Assembly (NCBI GenBank): GCA_033239005.1
Contig: BSQZ01000001.1
Location: forward strand, 8,708,000-8,771,999
Direction of reading: 5' to 3'
DNA from: Lamellibrachia satsuma
Lineage: Eukaryota; Annelida; Polychaeta; Sabellida; Siboglinidae
DNA: 64,000 bases
Positions 57,401 to 64,000 of this stretch are shown here, in pieces. Every line of letters starts with the position of its first letter. The first letter of the stretch is position 1. The position numbers and the translations under genes are program-made. The notes below the pieces were generated by a model, which was given only the letters and a program-made list of their open reading frames with translations, was not told where the DNA came from and made no database searches.

Positions 57401-60400
57401 ATTCCTTTATGTATTTTGGGGTAACGAACACTCATCTTTGTTCTTTTTCTGCTGCTCAACTATAACCTCCCTTGGGCTTTGAGTGGCTCAACTAGCCCCG
57501 TTTCAACAATTAAGCTTATTTAATTAACTTCTCATTAATGCGCGAAGTTATGCATATAAACAATTTCTTCTCTGTGCATAGCTAAACCATTAGTAAGTGC
57601 ACAAACAATAAAGTCTGATCACTTGCAATGATAGTTTACACACCAGCAGACATTAATCAAAGTTTTAAAAAACATACTTTAGCTCATATGTTCTGACCAT
57701 TGTGACAAATGTAACCTATTATATGCGAATCAAGTTCTAATAACATGTTCAATGACTGGGTGGTACCATGTAACTGTCGCTGCTGTAGTTTCCTGTAAAA
57801 CATGGGTGGCTCAACTAACCCAGTGGCTCAACTAACACTGCCTTGCCCTACTTGTTCTCTGTATATTGCATGTTCCTTTAGATGTCCAGAAAACACTTAG
57901 TTGAAGAGTGTAGGGTGGAATGATACATTATTTCACAATATGATACATATCATAATACAGAGGTCTTAATACAAGTGACACTGAGTTGAACAGTGACAGA
58001 GTGCAGAAAATGTCAATTGTCTTGTTCAGTGACTGTCTTGTTCAAGTGACTCTGAGTTGAGCGATGACTGAGTGCAGAACATGTCAACTGTCTTGTTCGG
58101 TGACTCTGAGTTAAGAAGTGATTGAGTGCAGAAAATGTCAACTGTCTTGTTCAATGACACTGAGTTGAGCAGCGATTGAGTGCAGAAAATGTCAACTGTC
58201 TTGTTCAATGACACTGAGTTGAGCAGTGATTGAGTGCAGAAAATATCAACTGTCTTGTTCAGTGACTCTGAGTTAAGCAGTGATTGAGTGCAGAAAATGT
58301 CAACTGTCTTGTTCAGTGACACTTTGTTGAGCAGTGATTGAGTGCAAAAAATTGCAACTGTCTTGTTCAGTGACTCTGAATTAAGAAGTGATTGAGTGCA
58401 GAAAATGTCAACTGTCTTGTTCAATGACACTGAGTTGAGCAGCGATTGAGTGCAGAAAATGTCAACTGTCTTGTTCAATGACACTGAGTTGAGCAGTGAT
58501 TGAGTGCAGAAAATATCAACTGTCTTGTTCAGTGACTCTGAGTTAAGCAGTGATTGAGTGCAGAAAATGTCAACTGTCTTGTTCAGTGACACTTTGTTGA
58601 GCAGTGATTGAGTGCAAAAAATGGCAACTGTCTTGTTCAGTGACTCTGAGTTAAGAAGTGATTGAGTGCAGAAAATGTCAACTGTCTTGTTCAATGACAC
58701 TGAGTTGAGCAGCGATTGAGTGCAGAAAATGTCAACTGTCTTGTTCAATGACACTGAGTTGAGCAGTGATTGAGTGCAGAAAATGTCAACTGTCTTGTTC
58801 AATGACACTGAGTTGAGCAGTGATTGAGTGCAGAAAATATCAACTGTCTTGTTCAGTGACTCTCAGTTAAGCAGTGATTGAGTGCAGAAAATGTCAACTG
58901 TCTTGTTCAGTGACACATTGTTGAGCAGCGATTGAGTGCAGAAAATGTCAACTGTCTTGTTCAATGACACTGAGTTGAGCAGTGATTGAGTGAAGAAAAT
59001 ATCAACTGTCTTGTTCAGTGACTCTGGGTTAAGCAGTGATTGAGTGCAGAAAATGTCAACTGTCTTGTTCAGTGACACTTTGTTGAGCAGTGATTGAGTG
59101 CAAAAAATGGCAACTGTCTTGTTCAGTGACTCTGAGTTAAGAAGTGATTGAGTGCAGAAAATGTCAACTGTCTTGTTCAATGACACTGAGTTGAGCAGCG
59201 ATTGAGTGCAGAAAATGTCAACTGTCTTGTTCAATGACACTGAGTTGAGCAGTGATTGAGTGCAGAAAATGTCAACTGTCTTGTTCAATGACACTGAGTT
59301 GAGCAGTGATTGAGTGCAGAAAATATCAACTGTCTTGTTCAGTGACTCTCAGTTAAGCAGTGATTGAGTGCAGAAAATGTCAACTGTCTTGTTCAGTGAC
59401 ACTTTGTTGAGCAGCGATTGAGTGCAGAAAATGTCAACTGTCTTGTTCAATGACACTGAGTTGAGCAGTGATTGAGTGAAGAAAATATCAACTGTCTTGT
59501 TCAGTGACTCTGAGTTAAGCAGTGATTGAGTGCAGAAAATGTCAACTGTCTTGTTCAGTGACACTTTGTTGAGCAGTGATTGAGTGCAAAAAATTGCAAC
59601 TGTCTTGTTCAGTGACTCTGAGTTAAGAAGTGATTGAGTGCAGAAAATGTCAACTGTCTTGTTCAATGACACTGAGTTGAGCAGCGATTGAGTGCAGAAA
59701 ATGTCAACTGTCTTGTTCAATGACACTGAGTTGAGCAGTGATTGAGTGCAGAAAATATCAACTGTCTTGTTCAGTGACTCTGAGTTAAGCAGTGGTTGAG
59801 TGCAGAAAATATCAACTGTCTTGTTCAGTGACACTTTGTTGAGCAGTGATTGAGTGCAAAAAATGGCAACTGTCTTGTTCAGTGACTCTGAGTTAAGAAG
59901 TGATTGAGTGCAGAAAATGTCAACTGTCTTGTTCAATGACACTGAGTTGAGCAGCGATTGAGTGCAGAAAATGTCAACTGTCTTGTTCAATGACACTGAG
60001 TTAAGCAGTGATTGAGTGCAGAAAATGTCAACTGTCTTGTTCAATGACACTGAGTTGAGCAGTGATTGAGTGCAGAAAATATCAACTGTCTTGTTCAGTG
60101 ACTCTGAGTTAAGCAGTGATTGAGTGCAGAAAATGTCAACTGTCTTGTTCAGTGACACTTTGTTGAGCAGTGATTGAGTGCAAAAAATGGCAACTGTCTT
60201 GTTCAGTGACTCTGAGTTAAGCAGTGATTGAGTGCAGAAAATGTCAACTGTGTTCTTCAGTGACTCTGAGTTAAGCAGTGATTGAGTGCAGAAAATGTCA
60301 ATTGTCTTGTTCAGTGACACTTTGTTGAGCAGTGATTGAGTGCAAAAAATTGCAACTGTCTTGTTCAGTGACTCTGAGTTAAGCAGTGATTGAGTGCAGA

Positions 60401-63400
60401 AAATGTCACCTGTGTTCTTCAGTGACTCTGAGTTAAGCAGTGATTGAGTGCAGAAAATGTCAATTGTCTTGTTCAATGACACTGAGTTGAGCAGTGATTG
60501 AGTGCAGAAATTATCAACTGTCTTGTTCAGTGATTGAGTGCAGAAAATGTCAACTGTCTTGTTCAGTGACTCTGAGTTGAGCTGTGATTAAGTGCAGAAA
60601 ATGTAATTATTTGTTCTAAATTCTCAACATTATATCTTGTTTTCTTGTACTTTAATGACTTTTGTTCCACCCATGGTAACAGTTTATTAGATGTTACGTA
60701 TGCCACATGTATTTACTGCTGCGCTCTGCTGTGCTTCCAGGATTCATGCAAGAGCCAGGTTTCTGCATCGTGATGTTGAGTTGAAGGTAAAATACACATT
60801 GCTCTTTGCATTATTTAATGTGTTGAATTGATGATATGCTCATTACATTTTGTATTTTTTCCTAACTGGTTGAGTTGTGAAGGTAGCATAAACATTGCAC
60901 TTGCCCCGTTAGTTGTTTTGTATTTCCAAATTGTTGTTTTTTATTAGAATATAATCCACCAATGACACTTTGAGTCTACTTTGTTTATGCTGACAGATCA
61001 AATTCAAGGATTTACACACATTACACTCTATGTGTCTGTTGCTGCCATGTTTACTCACTACAACACGACACTGCCATGTTTGCTCACTACAACATGACAC
61101 TGCACTGTTTACTCACACTACAACATGACACTGCCATGTTTACTCACACTACAACATGACACTGCCATGTTTACTCACACTACAAGTACAACATGACACT
61201 GCCATGTTTACTCACACTACAAGTACAACATGACACTGCCATGTTTACTCACACTACAACATGACACTGCCATGTTTACTCACACTACAACATGACACTG
61301 CCATGTTTACTCACACTACAACATGACACTGGACAGTTTACTCACACTACAACATGACACTGCCATGTTTACTCACACTACTACATGACACTGCCATGTT
61401 TACTCACACTACAACATGACACTGCCATGTTTACTCACATTACAACATGACACTGCCATGTTTACTCACACTACAAGTACAACATGACACTGCCATGTTT
61501 ACTCGCACTACAACATGACACTGCACTGTTTACTCGCACTACAACATGACACTGCCATGTTTACTCACACTACAACATGACACTGCCATGTTTACTCACA
61601 CTACAACATGACACTGCCATGTTTACTCACACTACAACATGACACTACCATGTTTACTCACACTACAACATGACACTGCCATGTTTACTCACACTACAAC
61701 ATGACACTGGACTGTTTACTCACACTACAAGTACAACATGACACTGCCATGTTTACTCACACTACAACATGACACTGCACTGTTTACTCACACTACAACA
61801 TGACACTACCATGTTTACTCACACTACAACATGACACTGCCATGTTTACTCACACTACAACATGACACTGCCATGTTTACTCACACTACAACATGACACT
61901 GCCATGTTTACTCACACTACAACATGACACTGGACAGTTTACTCACACTACAACTACAAGTACAACATGACACTGCCATGTTTGCTCATGCTATAATATG
62001 ACACTGCCATGTTTTCTCATGATACAACATGACACTGCCATGTTTACTCACACTACACCATGACATTGCCATGTTTACTCACACTACAACATGACACTAT
62101 CACATGTTTGTTCACATTATCATTCCAAAGTGAATATAAAATAAATAGAAATGTTAAAAAAGAGGTTAATCATGTTAGAATAATAAATGAAGATAGATTA
62201 GCTTCGTTTAGAAAAGAGCTAAATTTTCAACCCTGGGATGATGTGCTAAACACTGATGATGTAAATCATTGTTATGATACGTTCCTGCACATGTTTATAC
62301 ATTTGTTTAATAAACATTGCCCAGTGTAAACAATACTGAAGAAAAGTTGCACTAACAAGAAGCCGTGGTTCACAAATGGACTAAAACGTGCTTGTGCAAA
62401 GAAAAAGAGGCTGTACGAAGCATTTATTATATCTCGATCTTCTGAAGTGGAACTAAAATACAAAACGTAAAAACAAACCGACATCTGTATTAAGGTGTTC
62501 TGAGAAAACCTACTACAGCGAGTTGCTAGAGAAGCAAAAAAATAATGTAAAGGGCACCTGGAAAATTCTAAACACTATCATCAACAAACAATTCAACGCA
62601 CCAGAATACCCTACTTCTTTTGTGAGTAACAACAAACACGTATCAGAAAATAAGGCTATTGCTAATGGATTCAACAGTTATTTTACAATTTAAAAACAAA
62701 GTATCAACAGATTTTACTGATATTAATATGAGCATGGTCAAAACAATTATTAGTGAAATTGTAAAACCCTTAAATCACATATGCAATGTATCTTTCCAAA
62801 CAGGTGTGTTCCCCAACCAAATGAAAATTGTCAAAGTTATTCCAGTATTTAAGGCTGGGGATAAGTGTGTATTCACAAATTATAGACCTATCTCTTTACT
62901 ACCGCAATTTTCTAAAATTCTGGAGAAACTATATAATGCTAGATTGGACAATTTTCTAAATAGGTATGGTTTACTTTTCCCAAGCCAGTATGGGTTTAGA
63001 TCTAATATGTCAACTTCCCATGCAATTTTAGAATTGGTTGAAGAAATTACTAATTGTCTAGACAATAATAAATATTCTATTGGTGCATTTATAGATCTTA
63101 AGAAAGCATTGGACACAGTTGATCATGATGTATTGGCACAAAAATTGAATTTCTTTGGTGTTCCTGGTATAGCACATAAGTGGGTTGTGAGTTATTTTAA
63201 AAATAGATCACAGTTTGTTCCGTATAACAATTGTGATTCTGAGGTACTTAGGGTGTGTTGTGGTGTACCACAAGGTTCCATCTTACATGTGTTCAGTTCC
63301 TGTCTGGTTTGCTTTGAGGAGCTCACATTCCTGTTAATGTGCTTCCCAAAGTGGCTGCGTGATAAGCAGTCCACTTTGCAATAAAACGTCATTTATTTGG

Positions 63401-63721
63401 CCCTTTTCAATCTCTACTACATCGGACTTGTGTTGGTTATTGCATAAATGTGTATTTAAACAAAAGTATGCATGCACTAATCTAAAATCGCTTGCCCCTT
63501 TTCAACTTGTACTATTGATGTTTAAAATTCATTTGTGTTTGTATGTTTACTGTTGATGTTGTTGAAATAAACTTTATTATTAATATTATTAAAAAAAGTA
63601 AACAAGCTACTAACCTATTTCTTACGATTACTAATATTTTCTCGTGGTGTCATTGTTCTTTCAGTCTTCTCTTGGTGGTGTCTTCCCATACTTGCGGGTG
63701 TCATCCAAGACAGTCTCTTAA
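41900..63721 (+). CDS. ACER3: Alkaline ceramidase, ACER3-like (12 coding exons, 296 aa)
   Basis: A multi-pass membrane amidase that hydrolyses ceramide to sphingosine and a fatty acid in ER/Golgi membranes. Coding exons: 41900-42029, 46949-47059, 47500-47552, 49447-49499, 50584-50643, 51196-51277, 51704-51739, 52235-52290, 56029-56130, 56816-56920, 60741-60786, 63665-63721; all junctions are GT/AG and the phases add up to 297 codons with stop. Seen: the calcium-site residues D28 W29 E31 N33 E42 (human ACER3 D19, W20, E22, N24, E33), zinc ligands H90, H245 and H249 (HAWWH), and D101 in QLLDELPM. The serine of the CREST S...H motif is Thr86 here. About seven hydrophobic segments follow the known topology. 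Human ACER3 is 267 aa. Assignment to ACER3 rather than ACER1/2 rests on GYWG.PTSTIDWCE, LLDELPM and LWNVDNVYC. Confidence 0.95.
42408..42460. repeat. (TA)n microsatellite
   Basis: About 26 TA dinucleotides. Confidence 0.96.
42665..43050 (+). pseudogene. Fragment of a repetitive Cys-rich protein family
   Basis: Plus-strand frames give EMSVVLLYDHTSNELDVNSA, ALLQHVRRAVQQAG and DWGWEHSSG, then after a shift and a gap CNKGCKCVQEVLKRTALCAC and SGDC. The order (VVLLYDRTS, ALLQH.RRA..QAG, WGW, C..GC.C....L.CT.LC.C.G.C) is a widespread uncharacterised, multicopy protein tail in cnidarian and other marine invertebrate genomes. The segment between WGW and the Cys block is degraded. Confidence 0.6.
43050..44075. 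other. Intron sequence with weak ORFs
   Basis: Short open frames at 43563-43835 and 43844-44060 have protein-like composition (for example EEYGRWTAVDEGRKTT) but no family I recognise. They may be further parts of the degraded element(s) around them. Confidence 0.3.
44077..44384 (-). mobile_element. hAT-like miniature element, GGAATTGG family, copy 4
   Basis: Starts CAGACTATATTTGGGGTCAG and shares CAGAGCAAC, CATACTCAATGCC and TTTCTGCATATTATGGTACA with copies 1-3. The right boundary is uncertain. Confidence 0.65.
44378..44640 (-). pseudogene. THAP-domain remnant
   Basis: On the minus strand, two frames together give a Cys-rich start (CALFVCCFVG), GCVFHPVP, PDKCKKWIQARSRDGFTVES and YVCNLHFVDGK. 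The C2CH zinc-finger pattern ending C.LHF and the KW...R spacing fit a THAP domain, common in P-element-like and other transposases. A frameshift near 44540 breaks it. Confidence 0.65.
44940..45365 (-). mobile_element. LINE RT fragment (palm N-terminal part)
   Basis: Minus strand, open over 115 codons: ALKDNKSLGVDGIPPKLL, EGVVPSEWKEANIIPLFKKG, RNKSENYRPVSLTSVICKLL and ERLIKDFLIRHKFIS. These are CR1/L2-type RT blocks 0-2a. The reading is long and clean, so this insertion is comparatively young. It lies in ACER3-like intron 1, antisense to the gene. Confidence 0.85.
45870..46980 (+). repeat. 48-bp array of the ACER3-like exon 2 splice acceptor, about 23 units
   Basis: Each unit reads CTCTCACTGTTTCAG|GGAAC then ACCATCAGTAACATTGT and CATGATGTCAT. 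The last unit is the genuine 3' splice site and first codons of exon 2. The period is 48 bp in the homogeneous part (AG ends at 46514, 46562, 46610, 46658); older units to the left are diverged. The last interval is 50 bp (46898 to 46948). Because 48 is a multiple of three, the array is open in the frame NTISNIVMMSSLTVSG for 276 codons, ending at 47023. Confidence 0.95.
46949..47059 (+). CDS. ACER3: ACER3-like exon 2: TM1 and following loop
   Basis: Acceptor CTGTTTCAG|GGAACA (last of the array) and donor CTTG|GTAACC; enters and leaves in phase 1. Encodes WNTISNIVLLLPLISGAHLA then KKDDLDLRYIITYIGML, matching FWNTVSNLIMIIPP..GA of human ACER3. Using the acceptor 50 bp upstream shifts the frame and reaches TAG at 47021-47023. 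Confidence 0.95.
47060..47499 (+). other. ACER3: ACER3-like intron 2
   Basis: Contains at 47210-47266 a segment similar to the LINE tail at 7388-7445. Otherwise anonymous. Confidence 0.6.
47500..47552 (+). CDS. ACER3: ACER3-like exon 3: zinc ligand His90
   Basis: Acceptor TTGTCCAG|TGGTTG and donor CAG|GTAAGT. Encodes VVAVGTLCFHGTLLYSMQ. Thr86-Leu-Cys-Phe-His90 corresponds to S77-W-C-F-H81 of human ACER3. Ends in phase 0. Confidence 0.96.
47553..49446 (+). other. ACER3: ACER3-like intron 3
   Basis: An intron of 1894 bp in which I recognise no repeat array, gene or transposon. Confidence 0.6.
49447..49499 (+). CDS. ACER3: ACER3-like exon 4: LLDELPM block
   Basis: Acceptor GTCTTTCAG|CTGCTG and donor CTGTT|GTGAGT. 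Encodes LLDELPMFWCSAFLFYL with Asp101 (human Asp92). Ends in phase 2. Confidence 0.96.
49507..49915 (+). repeat. 31-bp minisatellite in intron 4, about 13 units
   Basis: Units of the type TCTCATTCAGTCATTGTCTC then CAAGCTCTGAG. It starts only 7 bp after the exon 4 donor. One or two further units lie at 50412-50460, beyond a LINE insertion. Confidence 0.93.
49916..50411 (+). mobile_element. LINE C-terminal fragment inserted in the minisatellite
   Basis: Plus strand: YKLERPLWCKLNRIRFGADR, FNAKIHQLGYRDDPMCACAD, then in a shifted frame TADRLLECLACLPVCDEDIQ and AVTWLHQLVDV before a stop at about 50390. W..LNRIR.G..R....H..G...P.C.C......H...C is the Cys/His motif at the C-terminus of many LINE ORF2 proteins. 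Minisatellite units flank both sides (CATTGTCTC words), showing insertion into the array. Confidence 0.8.
50584..50643 (+). CDS. ACER3: ACER3-like exon 5: cytoplasmic loop
   Basis: Acceptor ATTTACAG|AGCTCA and donor GGACAG|GTAATG; 60 bp, phase 2 on both sides. Encodes AHIRELNFIQYWTRCCRLD plus part of Arg136. The loop is poorly conserved in the family, so this exon is supported by phase and splice sites more than by homology. Confidence 0.75.
50895..51160 (+). repeat. Minisatellite, unit 38-42 bp, 6-7 units
   Basis: Units of GTCTGGGTAGTGCTAAGGGG then TGCAATGTAGATCTCTCTGT, with a CT indel between units. It ends 36 bp before exon 6. Confidence 0.93.
51196..51277 (+). CDS. ACER3: ACER3-like exon 6
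   Basis: Acceptor GATGCAG|GTTGGA and donor ACACTG|GTAAGT. Encodes LEIDGKPRSQNVRLQCFLFI then CSFVVTL, a loop followed by a membrane segment. Ends in phase 0. Confidence 0.9.
51265..51402 (+). repeat. Tandem copies of the exon 6 donor
   Basis: The 19-mer TGACACTGGTAAGTCACCA spans the real exon 6 donor (51270-51288) and recurs exactly at 51316-51334, 46 bp later. A third, diverged copy is at about 51381-51400, where the GT is TT. Confidence 0.9.
51704..51739 (+). CDS. ACER3: ACER3-like exon 7 (36 bp)
   Basis: Acceptor TTCTTTCAG|TTGTAT and donor GAG|GTGAGT; 12 codons, phase 0 on both sides. Encodes LYIIINNPVFFE, matching VYLKVKEPIFHQ of human ACER3. Confidence 0.93.
51740..52234 (+). other. ACER3: ACER3-like intron 7
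   Basis: An AT-rich 495-bp intron with no recognised feature. Confidence 0.6.
52235..52290 (+). CDS. ACER3: ACER3-like exon 8
   Basis: Acceptor TTGTTTAG|GTCACC and donor GTGAG|GTGAGT. Encodes VTYGLMVVAMLALSFRIV plus part of Arg194, a membrane segment matching VMYGMLVFTLVLRSIYIV. Confidence 0.94.
52291..53065 (+). repeat. Minisatellite beginning at the exon 8 donor, unit about 62 bp, about 12 units
   Basis: Units read GTGAGTATACATGCCAAGCA then GAATGACATGCCACTTGTCT and GTCACGGAGATGTCACCTTTCT. The first unit starts at the real donor (GTGAGTGAGAATACAAGCC at 52291), so later units carry a donor-like CT|GTGAGTAT, for example at 52357. Confidence 0.93.
53378..55414 (+). mobile_element. Large non-autonomous hAT-like element
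   Basis: Left end CAGGCCCGTAGCCAGC; right end CTGGCTACAGGCCTT (its near-inverted partner). Both subterminal regions contain GGGGTTCA/TGAACCCC words and local repeats, including four units of about 50 bp with GCCACAAGTT at 53420-53600. No transposase is seen. Another hAT-like element is nested inside. The flanking 8-mers do not match, so age or misplacement of one end is possible. Confidence 0.6.
54052..55026 (-). mobile_element. hAT-like element family A, second copy
   Basis: Inverted relative to 1514-2839 and alignable to it along most of the shared parts: AATTAATT-word ends, AGTGCTCATTTGACAGTTGG, TACTGGATAGTTTACATCC and GGCCTGCAATCACTATTCC (as read on the minus strand). It is shorter than the first copy through internal differences, including lack of the (TA)n tract. 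Nested within 53378-55414. Confidence 0.75.
55415..56028 (+). other. ACER3: ACER3-like intron 8, distal part
   Basis: Contains degenerate TGTGTTTGTGTCA-type repeats at about 55670-55990, adjoining exon 9. Otherwise anonymous. Confidence 0.6.
56029..56130 (+). CDS. ACER3: ACER3-like exon 9
   Basis: Acceptor TCTGTTTCAG|GAAATA and donor GTCAG|GTTAGT; phase 2 on both sides. Encodes KYEHSLPLLLASIVIYGTGF then VLWNVDNVYCSNVR, matching LGIFLLGFLFWNIDNIFCDSL. Confidence 0.96.
56190..56340 (+). repeat. Upstream copies of the exon 10 acceptor
   Basis: Three units of about 50 bp carrying GTGATGTTACAG|GGAACTGA or close variants (56191-56213, 56240-56262, 56292-56313). The 22 bases at 56292-56313 are identical to 56802-56823, which spans the genuine exon 10 acceptor. 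Confidence 0.88.
56635..56775 (+). repeat. Dispersed repeat, copy 2
   Basis: Matches 35895-36055 (TATGTGATTTTGAT, GGTCACGTTTTCT, AAAACGTTAACATGGCCACC). Ends about 40 bp before exon 10. Confidence 0.7.
56816..56920 (+). CDS. ACER3: ACER3-like exon 10: HAWWH zinc site
   Basis: Acceptor GATGTTACAG|GGAACT and donor TTTAC|GTAAGT; phase 2 on both sides. Encodes ELRSSVSSLLKPFLQGHAWW then HLCAGIGTYLFVLF. His245 and His249 are the two C-terminal zinc ligands. Confidence 0.96.
56937..57850. mobile_element. MITE-like element, GGCAGTGTTAGTTGAGCC inverted ends
   Basis: The left end TAGGAGAAGGCAGTGTTAGT then TGAGCC is repeated inverted at the right end, GGCTCAACTAACACTGCC then TTGCCCTA (to 57850). Internal copies of the word (GTAAGTTGAGCCAC, 57140; GGCTCAACTAGCCC, near 57485) extend the inverted structure. 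No ORF. It starts 17 bp into intron 10. Confidence 0.7.
57970..60600. repeat. 54-bp minisatellite, about 49 units, in intron 10
   Basis: Unit of the type TGTCTTGTTCAATGACACTG then AGTTGAGCAGTGATTGAGTG and CAGAAAATGTCAAC. Variants (GACACTTTGTTGAGC with AAAAAATTGCAAC; GACTCTGAGTTAAG) recur every 3, 5, 6 or 9 units, showing block duplication. As 54 is divisible by 3, the minus strand is nearly open throughout (18-residue repeat SLNKTVDIFCTQSLLNSV). Breaks at 58862 and 59348 are single-base TGA variants. Confidence 0.96.
60741..60786 (+). CDS. ACER3: ACER3-like exon 11
   Basis: Acceptor GTGCTTCCAG|GATTCA and donor TTGAAG|GTAAAA. Encodes IHARARFLHRDVELK, the cytosolic segment after the last membrane helix. 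Ends in phase 0. Confidence 0.88.
61030..62095 (+). repeat. 31-bp minisatellite, about 34 units, in intron 11
   Basis: Units of ACATGACACTGCCATGTTTA then CTCACACTACA, some with an extra AGTACA insert or a CTGGACTG/CTGGACAG variant. Confidence 0.96.
62125..63290 (+). mobile_element. LINE ORF2 fragment in intron 11
   Basis: Plus strand: a linker with LNFQPWDDVLNTDDVNHCYD and NKKPWFTNGLKRACAKKKRL, GTWKILNTIINKQFN, then a 200-codon open RT segment with KVIPVFKAGD, NYRPISLLPQFSKILEKL, LLFPSQYGFRSNMSTSHAIL, IDLKKALDTVDHDVLAQKL and VPQGSI. After QGSI (63280) the similarity stops abruptly, so the YADD box and everything after it are missing. The FIDLKKALDTVDH reading is almost intact. Same strand as the host gene. 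Confidence 0.85.
63291..63664 (+). other. ACER3: ACER3-like intron 11, distal part
   Basis: Contains a retroelement-like tail, GAAATAAACTTTATTATTAA near 63565-63590. Nothing else is recognised. Confidence 0.45.
63665..63721 (+). CDS. ACER3: ACER3-like terminal exon 12
   Basis: Acceptor GTTCTTTCAG|TCTTCT in phase 0; stop TAA at 63719-63721. Encodes SSLGGVFPYLRVSSKTVS. It follows VELK and resembles the VKFLFGIWP... tail of ACER3 in position and character. It is the weakest exon because the tail is poorly conserved, but phase, acceptor and stop fit. Confidence 0.7.
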   Translation, partial: SSLGGVFPYLRVSSKTVS

Positions 63722-64000
63722 GGAACAACTTGTAGTCACATGATGTCTGTCAGTGACATCATGACATGTCACATGACTTGTGGATGCTTCCATCACAGTC
63801 AAGTCATGATTGAATGGTGTGTGACTTCTCCATGACCTATTTCAGTGACACAATCTTCCAACATTGTACATAGCAGAGCATTGGGTTGTGCTGCGTAAAT
63901 TGATATATTGATGCATGTTATGGCGTGTTATGACATGTATGTTGATGTGTGTATTTAATTGGTGGATATCCAGTCCTTAGGACTGTGCGGTATCCAGTCC
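63722..64000 (+). other. Presumed ceramidase 3' UTR and SINE-like edge
   Basis: Short TCATGACATG-type repeats at 63740-63830. At the window edge (63969-64000), GTATCCAGTCC words resemble the inverted tail of the SINE at 18930-19262. No poly(A) signal is evident. Confidence 0.4.

Noticed and set aside
58026..60482. ORFs of 260, 143 and 377 codons on the minus strand
   Set aside because: They translate the 54-bp minisatellite; unit length divisible by three explains the openness. Not annotated as genes.

Overview
The window is eukaryotic nuclear DNA from an animal, most likely a marine invertebrate. It has intron-rich genes with canonical GT/AG junctions, an AT-rich background, long (TA)n tracts, many minisatellites, and degraded CR1-like LINEs, a Penelope-like element, a pogo/Tigger transposon, hAT-type miniature elements and a tRNA-derived SINE. 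I cannot name the phylum from sequence alone. Nothing is organised like a bacterial, organellar or viral genome.

Two host genes can be reconstructed exon by exon, both on the + strand. (1) 10.4-26.7 kb holds a PCSK7 (proprotein convertase 7) orthologue in 12 coding exons. All phases agree and it encodes about 842 aa: signal peptide, prodomain, subtilisin-type catalytic domain with Asp/His/Asn/Ser, P domain, transmembrane helix and cytoplasmic tail. (2) 41.9-63.7 kb holds an alkaline ceramidase of the ACER3 type in 12 coding exons. All phases agree and it encodes 296 aa with the Ca- and Zn-binding residues of the family. Both products are membrane proteins of the secretory pathway. No functional link between them is implied by adjacency.

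Layout: 0-7.8 kb is repeats (LINE pieces on the minus strand, an 82-bp satellite split by a hAT element with an 8-bp target duplication, microsatellites). 7.8-10.4 kb is mostly anonymous sequence plus a hAT-like element. 10.4-26.7 kb is PCSK7, whose introns hold transposase remnants, four miniature elements and minisatellites. 27-35 kb is a graveyard of CR1-like LINEs in both orientations, interrupted by a roughly 300-bp pure CGAC tract. 35-41.4 kb has a retroelement tail, an internally inverted pogo/Tigger transposase, a Penelope GIY-YIG fragment and a GC-rich minisatellite between two direct repeats of about 205 bp. 41.9-63.7 kb is the ceramidase gene, whose introns are largely tandem repeats and transposon fragments.

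The most unusual pattern is that several minisatellites are built from the splice sites of these two genes. The clearest is a 48-bp array upstream of ceramidase exon 2: about 23 copies of that exon's 3' splice site plus its first codons. Only the last acceptor keeps the reading frame, and use of most upstream ones leads to an early stop. Similar splice-site-seeded repeats occur at PCSK7 exon 3 (donor) and ceramidase exons 6 (donor), 8 (donor) and 10 (acceptor).
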